Source: Hymenobacter sp. YIM 151858-1 (GTDB taxonomy: Bacteria > Bacteroidota > Bacteroidia > Cytophagales > Hymenobacteraceae). From it: a stretch of 64,000 nt of DNA. The notes beneath the pieces were generated by a model, which saw nothing but the letters and a program-made list of their open reading frames with translations, was not told where the DNA came from and did no database searches. The stretch is taken from positions 3,968,001 through 4,032,000 of the forward strand of contig NZ_CP110136.1 in the NCBI RefSeq assembly GCF_025979705.1, read 5' to 3'. The position numbers were made by a program, and so were the translations under genes. Below, in pieces: positions 1 to 6,457 of this stretch (within the stretch, counting starts at the first letter, position 1; every line of letters starts with the position of its first letter).

Positions 1-2484
1 CCGGAAGCTTAGGCTATCGGGCATAGCGCCCGGGCCGGCGTTGCGCAGCACAAAGCGCGCCGTGTTGCCGGCTTGCACCTGCCCCGTAATGGCTACCGAG
101 GCTTTAACCCAATTGGGCGGGGCCGGGTAGGTGTTGGCTGGCGTAATCCAGGCGCGGGTGCACACCGTGCGGCCGCGCACCTCGGGGTTGTTGCAAGCCA
201 CCGAGTCTTGGATAACGATGCTGCCGCCCGCGTTGGCGGGCAGCGTACCTAGGGCAAACACGTAGCGGCCGGCTGCGTCGCGGGTGTAGGGCGCGCTGGC
301 CCGTACCAGCACTACCTCGGGCGGCAGCGCCACCGTTACGGCCGCGTTGGGCGCGGCGGCAAAGCCGCTGTTGGCGTAGCTTACGGTGGTGGTGTTGCGG
401 AAGCAGCGCCGGCGCCGGTCGGAGGCTACCTCCACGCGCAAGTAAGGCGCCGTGCTCACGTGGTGCGCAAAGTTGATACCGCTCGTGGCGTTGCCGTAGC
501 TGCGGAACACCACGGGCGTCTGCGGGGCGCAGGGCAGGGGCGTAATGGTGCGGCCCACCTCGCCCACGGGCAGCAGCGGGCGCACGGTGTAGCGGCCCGT
601 ATCCACGGCCATAAAATAGTGGCCGCTTTCGTCGGTGAGGCCGTAGTAGTCGCCGGGCTCGGCCACCACGGCAATGCCCGGCAAGGGCTCCTCGCCGGCG
701 TCGAACACGCAATTGTTGTTGGCGTCGTAGTACAATTGGCCCGAGAGCAGGTTGTGCGGCGGGCGCTGGCCCGCCGCGTAAAAGCGCACCACGTCGTTGG
801 CGTAGATCATGGAGAGCAGGCGGCTACCGTCGCGCGATACCGATACGCGGCTGCCGTACGCGGGCATGGGCCGCTCGGCGCTGCCGTCGGCGGCATAAAT
901 AATGCCCCCGTGCACCGAGCTGACGAGGTACACGTTGCCGCGGCCGTCCACGTCGAGGTCGGCCTCGCACACGGTTACGGTGGGGTTGCCGGGCCAGGGG
1001 TACGAGGGACCGTACTGCTTCAGCAACCGCCCCGCGGGGTCGAACTTCTGCACCCGGCGGCCGTCGTAGTCGGCTACGTACACGTTGCCGCGCAAATCAA
1101 CCGCTACCGCCTTGGGCGCCAGCACCTGCCCGTTGCCGGTGCCCCGCGTGGCAATGGTGCCCAGGGGCAGGCCCTGGGCGCTGAGCTTGCGCACCGTGCC
1201 GCCGTAGTAGTCGGCAATGTACAGGTTACCGGCAGCGTCGACGGCCAGGCCCGAAAAGCGTACATAGCCCCCGCCCGGCCCAAACGAAGTGATTTTGGAG
1301 ACAAAGCGGCCCCGGGCGTCGAACTTCTGCAGCCTGGATTGCGAATCGGAGGTTTCGAGCACGTAGATGTTGCCGAGCGCATCTACGGCAAAGCCGCCGA
1401 TGTATTGGCTGAACTGCCCGTCGCCGGTGCCTTGGCTGCCGAACTCCAGCACCAGCTCGCCGGCGGCGTTGTACTTGCGCACTTTGCCCCCGAATTCCTC
1501 TACGATGTACACGTTGCCGCTTTCGTCTTGCCGCACGTGCGAGTAGCGCGCGAGGTTGCCCCAGCGCCGCACCACGCGGCCGTCGGCCTCCAGCTGGTAA
1601 AGGTGGTCGGAGAGCACCTGGTGGGTAAACACGGTGGCGTACATGCGGCCGCCCCGGCCGCGCGCCAGCGCCGTGCGCGTGCTGCTCGTGAAATCGTAGG
1701 GCCCGGCCAGCGCCGTGAGGTACTGGCCCGTGGCGCTGAAGCGCATGGCCTGCATCTGCGAGCCGCTTACCACCAGCTCGCCCCGGGCCGTTACCAGCAA
1801 GTGGCTGGTGCGGTAGTAGCTCACCCACGGGCTGCCGCTCGGCGCGCCCAGCGGAAACTCGCTGAGCAGCTGGCCCGTAGCGGCCGACAGCTTGATGATG
1901 GCAAAATCCTGCCGCAGCACGTACAGCGCGCCGCTGGCGTCCACGTCTACATCGGTCAGGCCGCCGTTGTAGGGCAGGTTGGCGGCTTTGTATGCGAAGC
2001 GCAGGCGACCGTTCGGGTCGAAGCTTTGCACCCGCTGCGTGTAGCTGTCGATGGCGTACACGTTGCCGACGGCATCAACGCACAACGACTCGATTTGCTC
2101 GAACTGCCCCGGGCCGCTGCCCGGCCCGCCAAACTCCAGCACCAGCTGCCCGGCCGGGTCGTACTTCCGGATGATGGTGCCCGTGGAGCGGTACGAGCCC
2201 ACGTAGAGGTTGCCGGCGGCATCGGCGCCCAGGCAGCTGCCGTACACCGCCTGGCCGGTGCTGGTGCGCAGCGCAATGGTGGCCAGGTGGCGCCCCGTCG
2301 AGTCGAGCTTTTCCACGTCGCCCCGGTTAAGCACGTACACGTAGCCGCGGCCGTCGGTGGCTACGTCGAACGGCCCGTCGATGGGCGTGCCCATCAATTT
2401 TTCGAAGCGGTACGCGGGCCCAAACTGGGCCAGGCCCGGCAAGGCGCCCAGCAGCAAGGCTAGTGCGAGTAATAGTTTTTGCAT
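1..2484 (-). CDS. Secreted NHL-repeat beta-propeller protein with SdrB-like domain, 3' end cut by window
   Basis: The frame opens at an ATG (2484) and stays open for 828 codons to the left edge, so the C-terminus is missing. Residues 1-19 form a signal peptide ending GLAQ. Residues about 20-570 are many NHL-type repeats of the pattern DxxGNxYVxD followed by KFDxxG, an extracellular beta-propeller fold. Near residue 580 there is a YYDANNNCVFDAGE motif of SdrB-like or carboxypeptidase-regulatory domains, followed by a PGDYYG turn and DUF11-like beta-rich sequence. In Bacteroidota such proteins usually end in a type IX secretion sorting domain, which would lie outside the window. Function is unknown; extracellular or cell-surface location is inferred. 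Overlapping open frames on the other strand lack any family signal. Confidence 0.88.
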   Translation of the reverse strand, partial: MQKLLLALALLLGALPGLAQFGPAYRFEKLMGTPIDGPFDVATDGRGYVYVLNRGDVEKLDSTGRHLATIALRTSTGQAVYGSCLGADAAGNLYVGSYRSTGTIIRKYDPAGQLVLEFGGPGSGPGQFEQIESLCVDAVGNVYAIDSYTQRVQSFDPNGRLRFAYKAANLPYNGGLTDVDVDASGALYVLRQDFAIIKLSAATGQLLSEFPLGAPSGSPWVSYYRTSHLLVTARGELVVSGSQMQAMRFSATGQYLTALAGPYDFTSSTRTALARGRGGRMYATVFTHQVLSDHLYQLEADGRVVRRWGNLARYSHVRQDESGNVYIVEEFGGKVRKYNAAGELVLEFGSQGTGDGQFSQYIGGFAVDALGNIYVLETSDSQSRLQKFDARGRFVSKITSFGPGGGYVRFSGLAVDAAGNLYIADYYGGTVRKLSAQGLPLGTIATRGTGNGQVLAPKAVAVDLRGNVYVADYDGRRVQKFDPAGRLLKQYGPSYPWPGNPTVTVCEADLDVDGRGNVYLVSSVHGGIIYAADGSAERPMPAYGSRVSVSRDGSRLLSMIYANDVVRFYAAGQRPPHNLLSGQLYYDANNNCVFDAGEEPLPGIAVVAEPGDYYGLTDESGHYFMAVDTGRYTVRPLLPVGEVGRTITPLPCAPQTPVVFRSYGNATSGINFAHHVSTAPYLRVEVASDRRRRCFRNTTTVSYANSGFAAAPNAAVTVALPPEVVLVRASAPYTRDAAGRYVFALGTLPANAGGSIVIQDSVACNNPEVRGRTVCTRAWITPANTYPAPPNWVKASVAITGQVQAGNTARFVLRNAGPGAMPDSLSFR

Positions 2485-2669
2485 CGGCAGGCAACGAGGA
2501 TAGCTAACAGGCATTTAGCCCAATCAAAGCCTGAAAGTACGGCCCCACCCGCACGAAAACGCCAACGTGATAGGACTTTTTGAAGCTGATTTGCTTCCCG
2601 GGGCCTCGCTGCCAGCTCCCATGCCCGGCTCCGGCTCAGGCCACCTAGGGCGCGCGGGTTGGGTACGTA

Positions 2670-2711
2670 GCCAAACAGCCACCCGGCCCGGGGGCTAGGT
2701 GGCTGTTTGGC
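2670..2711. terminator. Hairpin between the DUF2383 gene and the NHL gene
   Basis: A perfect 14-bp inverted repeat (2670-2683 with 2698-2711) surrounds a GC-rich loop, 45 bases past the stop of the minus-strand DUF2383 gene. There is no U-tract, so termination is plausible but not proven. The remaining bases between 2485 and 2755 hold one CCTAGG word (2644) and the weak start region of the NHL gene; I see nothing else there. Confidence 0.5.
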
Positions 2712-2755
2712 GGTGAGCGGTGAGAGGCACTTTGGGCAGCGCGCGGCCGCGGTGG

Positions 2756-3529
2756 CTACGCCGGGTGTTGGGCGTGCAGCTGCTGCAGCCGGGCGTGGGT
2801 TTGGCGGGCGTGGGCGTACTGCCGCTCAATTTCGGCACCCAAGGCACCTAGGAGCGCAGGCTCGCGCAGGGCTTTTTCGTAGGCTTTCAGGGCCCACTCT
2901 TCGCCGTAAATGTTGTCGGCCAGAATGGCCTTTTCGCCGTGGCCGGTAAGGGCGGCTTTGGCCTGCATCCAGCCGCGGTACAGCTTGCCTTTGCGGGTGG
3001 TGCCGTGCTCGTACTCGGCGGCTTTATCGCGCAGGTAAGTATTTAGGCGTGTGGCAAACTCGTGGCTTTTGCCCGCCAGCTCGTGGTAGTAGCCGCGCAG
3101 TTCGGCGTCGCGGCTTTCGTGGTGGGCGCGGCGGTAGCCATCCACGCGGTCGTTCACAAACAACAGCAACTCGTGTAGGGCTTTGGCCTGCTTGCGGCTG
3201 CGTTTCTGCACGCGCTTGGCGGCTTTGGCCTTGCCGCCCCCGCGCAGCAGCAGCCAGCCACCTAGGGCTAGGGCGCCACCAGCAAGTAGTTTTTGCGGGG
3301 TGGTCAGCTGCCGCCAGGTATCTACGGACGACTTCGTGGCCTGACGAATTAGGTCTTGGGCGTTGCCACTTTTCAGCAGGTTAGCTGCTTTGTCTAGCCA
3401 TGGCTGCCCGGCAGCATTTGCCTCCTGTCCTGAGCTGCTTTGCGGAGCACCTAGGGAAGAGGCTCCTTGGTTAGCAACTGGCTGGCTGGTAGCGTCGTCT
3501 GGCAAACGGTTATCGGTAGGCTGGTTCAT
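2756..3529 (-). CDS. DUF2383 / PA2169-family four-helix-bundle protein with membrane anchor
   Basis: The 257-residue protein has a Ser/Gln/Ala-rich disordered N-terminus (1-45), a hydrophobic segment at about 81-96 and a long helical domain from about 115 to 240. That domain resembles the ferritin-like DUF2383 family, with a repeated pattern around NDRVDGYRRA, AGKSHEFATRLNTYLR and GTTRKGKLYRGWMQ. Family members are often stress-associated, but no reaction is established. The N-terminal hydrophobic piece suggests tethering to the inner membrane. A near-consensus -7 element (AACCTTTG on the minus strand, about 3585-3592) lies some 55 bases upstream. It appears to be a single-gene unit. Confidence 0.75.
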   Translation of the reverse strand: MNQPTDNRLPDDATSQPVANQGASSLGAPQSSSGQEANAAGQPWLDKAANLLKSGNAQDLIRQATKSSVDTWRQLTTPQKLLAGGALALGGWLLLRGGGKAKAAKRVQKRSRKQAKALHELLLFVNDRVDGYRRAHHESRDAELRGYYHELAGKSHEFATRLNTYLRDKAAEYEHGTTRKGKLYRGWMQAKAALTGHGEKAILADNIYGEEWALKAYEKALREPALLGALGAEIERQYAHARQTHARLQQLHAQHPA

Positions 3530-3720
3530 GGTGCACGGTTTAGGAAGCTGTCGAATGGAGCTTTCTAAATCGCAGGAGGTGGTGCAAAGGTTACGGGGTG
3601 GCCACTTGGCTGTAACTGATTCAACCCGGGTATTTATCGCCGCGCCCTACTTCGTAACCCACGTAGCCAGCTGCTCCGCTGCGGGATAAGCAACAAGCAT
3701 AAATTAATAACCCAAAAGCA

Positions 3721-3756
3721 AATCAGCCACTCAGTATTGCTACTAAGTGGCTGATT
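3721..3756 (-). terminator. Intrinsic terminator of tRNA-Gly(CCC)
   Basis: A 16-bp stem (3721-3736 with 3741-3756, one G-U pair) with a 4-base loop lies directly after the tRNA on the minus strand. It is followed there by the T-rich run TTTGCTTTTG. Confidence 0.75.
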
Positions 3757-3763
3757 CTAAGTG

Positions 3764-3836
3764 AGCGGGAAACGAGGCTCGAACTCGCGACCCTCAGCTT
3801 GGGAAGCTGATGCTCTACCAACTGAGCTACTCCCGC
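3764..3836 (-). tRNA. tRNA-Gly (anticodon CCC)
   Basis: The cloverleaf is complete: acceptor GCGGGAG pairs with TTCCCGC, the D-arm is GCTC/GAGC, the anticodon stem is TCAGC/GCTGA with loop TTCCCAA, and the T-arm contains GTTCGAG. The anticodon is CCC, reading GGG. The 3' CCA is not encoded. The stretch 3530-3720 upstream of the terminator holds nothing else that I recognise. Confidence 0.95.
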
Positions 3837-3850
3837 TGATGATGGTAAAA

Positions 3851-3880
3851 CAAAAATACGGGGTTAAATCAGATTCGCAA
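3851..3880 (-). promoter_or_regulatory. Promoter of tRNA-Gly(CCC)
   Basis: On the minus strand TTG (3878-3880), 19 bases and TATTTTTG (3851-3858) match the Bacteroidota housekeeping promoter exactly. It ends 14 bases before the tRNA. Confidence 0.8.
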
Positions 3881-3924
3881 CTGCGAGGTGGCGCGTATAA
3901 GCAGCAAACTAGTTGTTTTGCTGC

Positions 3925-4194
3925 ATGCCTACTTCGCGCTTAAAGCCTGGTTCTCGCCGCCTCGTCGGCTTGTTGTTGATTGTAGCCGGCGGGTTGCTGG
4001 TAATTGCGCAAGTGCTCCGGTTTGGGGTGGTGGCCAGCGAGTGGAACGGGGCGGGCTGGGCAGGCGTGAACACGACGTACCTCATCATGTCGGTGCTGAT
4101 GCTGGTGGTAGCGGTGTTGCTGATTCGCTTTGGCTGGCGCATGCGGCGCGATGGGCACGTATCGGATGAGCCCGGCGATGGTGCCATCACCTAG
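3925..4194 (+). CDS. Small two-helix membrane protein, unknown function
   Basis: The 89-residue protein has two clear membrane helices, about residues 11-33 (GLLLIVAGGLLVIAQV) and 49-70 (TYLIMSVLMLVVAVLLI), with basic residues at the N-terminus and after helix 2 (RFGWRMRRD) and an acidic tail. The ATG at 3925 is preferred over one at 3913 because it precedes the basic pre-helix segment, and a near-consensus -7 element (TTGTTTTG) ends four bases before it. The stop codon TAG lies inside a CCTAGG word. I do not recognise a family. Confidence 0.6.
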   Translation: MPTSRLKPGSRRLVGLLLIVAGGLLVIAQVLRFGVVASEWNGAGWAGVNTTYLIMSVLMLVVAVLLIRFGWRMRRDGHVSDEPGDGAIT

Positions 4195-4283
4195 GGAATT
4201 TTGCTTCGATTTGGAGCTGCCATGCCACTAATGGGTGCCGGTTTTGCGCTGCTACCGGCCAGGGCTGCCTAACTTGCCGTGCT

Positions 4284-4820
4284 ATGTCGTCACCTCTCCG
4301 CATCACTACTGCCAAACGCAATGCTGCCACTGCTGCGCAGCTGGCCATTTTGGGCCGTCGTACGTTTCACGAGGCCTTTGCTGCCCAAAACAAGCCCGAG
4401 GACATGGCCGAGTACCTCGAGCAAACTTTCAGCCCCGATAAACAGCTGGCCGAGTTGCAGGCGCCCAATTCTTTCTTCTTTCTGGCGATGATGCAACAGG
4501 AGGTGGTGGGGTACGCCAAGCTCATCATTCCGTCGGCCCTAGGTGCCGAGCCGGGCACCGACGTAAGCACCCGGGCCGAAATTCAGCGCCTGTACGTGCT
4601 GGAAGACTGGATTGGCACCGGCCTGGGCGCAGCCCTGATGCGGCGCTGCATTGAGGAAGCGCGGGAGCGGGGCTGCCGCTCGGTGGTGCTGGGCGTGTGG
4701 GAGAAAAACGAGCGCGCCATAGAGTTCTACCGCCGTTTTGGCTTCAAACACATTGGCGGCATCGACTTTAAGCTGGGCCAGGACGTGCAGCACGACCTGA
4801 TTCTGCGCAAGGGGCTGTAA
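4284..4820 (+). CDS. GNAT-family N-acetyltransferase, PaiA-like
   Basis: The 178-residue protein shows the GNAT fold: strand beta4 IQRLYVLEDW, the acetyl-CoA pyrophosphate-binding loop IGTGLGAAL at about 110-118, and the C-terminal NERAIEFYRRFGF motif. The overall pattern, including TFHEAFAAQN near the N-terminus and VLGVWEKNERAIEFY, resembles the spermidine/spermine acetyltransferase PaiA of Bacillus. A polyamine or small-amine substrate is therefore an inference. It stands alone, with about 100 bases to the next gene. Confidence 0.85.
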   Translation: MSSPLRITTAKRNAATAAQLAILGRRTFHEAFAAQNKPEDMAEYLEQTFSPDKQLAELQAPNSFFFLAMMQQEVVGYAKLIIPSALGAEPGTDVSTRAEIQRLYVLEDWIGTGLGAALMRRCIEEARERGCRSVVLGVWEKNERAIEFYRRFGFKHIGGIDFKLGQDVQHDLILRKGL

Positions 4821-4921
4821 TACCGCGGGCCGGGCTTCGTTGGCAGCAGGTGCCTACATTTGGCAGCAGCTACTGCACCTAGGAGGTAGTAGCTGCATAC
4901 AGGAACACTGAACGCGCGCTT

Positions 4922-6310
4922 ATGCTTTTCTGCCAACGCCTGCGGGCGCTGCTGATGCTTACCGGCTGCTGGGCCCTGATTTCCCTAGGTGGGTGTTCGT
5001 CGAAGGATCAGCAAACCGAGGTGGCACCCCCCACCGGCCACTACGAGGGCACCCTTACCGCCAACGGTACGCCCTTGCGCGTGGTGCTCGATGTGCGGCA
5101 GGACACCACGCAGGCGCTGCAGGCCGAGGTGTACTTCCCGGAATGGCAACTGCTGGGCTTTCCGGCCGAGCAATTGCGCTACGAGCACCCGCAGCTGCTA
5201 TTTGTGCACCGCCAGCCCGAGGGCCGCGCCATACAATTCAGCCTGCGGCACGAGGGCAACTTCCTGCAAGGCGCATTCAAAACCGATTCGGTGCAGGCCG
5301 AGGTGCTGCTGATTCGGCGCGACCAGGCACCTGCCAAGCCGTACCGCGAAGTAGCCCTGCGCTGGCAAACGGCCGCTGGCCCCGCTGCAGGTACCTTGCT
5401 GGTGCCCAACGATACCGTGCTGCAACACCCCGCCGTGGTACTGTTACACGGCAGCACCACGCCGCACCGGCACGAGCTAAGCCCCTACGCTACCTGGCTG
5501 GCCCGCCACGGCATTGCCACGTTGGTGTTCGACCGGCGCGATGCCCGCGCAGCCAAAAACCAGCCGCAGCAGTATGGTTTGCAGGATTTGGCTGCCGATG
5601 CCGCCGCTGCTCTGCGCAAGCTCAAGCAAAATCCCGAAATCGATTCGACGCGCGTAGGCTTGTGGGGCATCAGCCAAGGCGCTACGGTTGCCGCCCTGGT
5701 AGCCGGGCAACCAAGCCGGCCCGCTGCTTTTGTGGTGGGCGTATCGGCGCCGGGCATGTCGTTGGCCGATGTGGTGCAGTACCAAAACGAAGAAGCCCTG
5801 GCAAAGCAAGGCGCCACCAAAGCCGAGCAGGCGCAGGCGTGGCGCACCTTTGAGGCGCTGGAACGCTACGTGCGCCGGCCCACCAGCAAAACCGAAACCG
5901 CCAAAGCCACCGAGCTGCTGAGCAATGCCTTGCAGCAACCGTGGGCGCGCTTTACCACCTTGCCCCAACAGCTGCCCGATACGGCCGCCATCCGGACCAA
6001 CTTTTACTGGCGCACGCTGAACTACGACCCGCGCGATGCCTGGCAGGATGTGCGCGTGCCGGTACTGCTGCAATACGGCACCCACGATGAGCGCCTCGAT
6101 GCCCGCGCCAGTGCCGAGCGGCTGCGCTTGGCGGCCGGCCGGCGCGGCAGCTCGCTGGTGCGCGTGTACGCCGGCGCCAACCACGAGCTGATCCTGCCCG
6201 CCACCACCGTGGCTGAAGGCGAAGCCGGCCAGCAGTGGCAGTGGCCCCGCCCCGTGCCCGGTTACCTCGAAGAGCAGCTCGAGTGGCTGCAGGCGCGTAT
6301 CAGCAAGTAG
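4922..6310 (+). CDS. Alpha/beta-hydrolase lipoprotein (dienelactone-hydrolase/S9-like)
   Basis: The 462-residue protein begins with a lipoprotein signal peptide whose lipobox SLGGC puts the lipidated Cys at 25. Residues about 35-130 form a beta-rich N-terminal domain. The alpha/beta-hydrolase domain follows with the oxyanion motif VVLLHGS, nucleophile elbow WGISQGA (Ser251), likely acid Asp389 (YGTHDERLD) and His421 (GANHEL). The family hydrolyses ester or peptide bonds; the substrate is unknown, and a periplasmic-facing membrane location is expected. Its TAG stop is the first three bases of a 39-bp inverted-repeat arm. Confidence 0.85.
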   Translation: MLFCQRLRALLMLTGCWALISLGGCSSKDQQTEVAPPTGHYEGTLTANGTPLRVVLDVRQDTTQALQAEVYFPEWQLLGFPAEQLRYEHPQLLFVHRQPEGRAIQFSLRHEGNFLQGAFKTDSVQAEVLLIRRDQAPAKPYREVALRWQTAAGPAAGTLLVPNDTVLQHPAVVLLHGSTTPHRHELSPYATWLARHGIATLVFDRRDARAAKNQPQQYGLQDLAADAAAALRKLKQNPEIDSTRVGLWGISQGATVAALVAGQPSRPAAFVVGVSAPGMSLADVVQYQNEEALAKQGATKAEQAQAWRTFEALERYVRRPTSKTETAKATELLSNALQQPWARFTTLPQQLPDTAAIRTNFYWRTLNYDPRDAWQDVRVPVLLQYGTHDERLDARASAERLRLAAGRRGSSLVRVYAGANHELILPATTVAEGEAGQQWQWPRPVPGYLEEQLEWLQARISK

Positions 6311-6437
6311 CGCGGCTGTAGCGCGGACTTTGTAGTCCGCGTCCCCAGATAGCATCATCAATCGTTGACCTAGGGCCTGAAGGTTAAGGTTACTATCCGG
6401 GGACGCGGACTACAAAGTCCGCGCTACAGCCGCGCTA
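6308..6437. repeat. Long inverted repeat (39-bp perfect arms) between convergent genes
   Basis: Arms 6308-6346 and 6399-6437 are perfect reverse complements. Each arm also carries its own imperfect palindrome (CGCGGAC, 6 bases, GTCCGCG), so the element can fold at two levels. It fills the space between the hydrolase (+) and radical SAM (-) genes and could act as a two-way terminator. Size and structure also fit a palindromic mobile element (REP or MITE type). One ACCTAGGG word lies in the central spacer. Confidence 0.8.
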
Positions 6438-6457
6438 CCGCATTCTTTCCTAGGTAG

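Noticed and set aside
460-2463. A 667-codon open frame on the plus strand
   Set aside because: It lies opposite the NHL-repeat gene; its translation is rich in Val, Ala, His and Arg with no domain pattern and arises from GC-rich third positions of the true gene.
5477-6361. A 294-codon open frame on the minus strand opposite the hydrolase
   Set aside because: It covers the catalytic part of a well-supported alpha/beta-hydrolase and runs into an inverted repeat.
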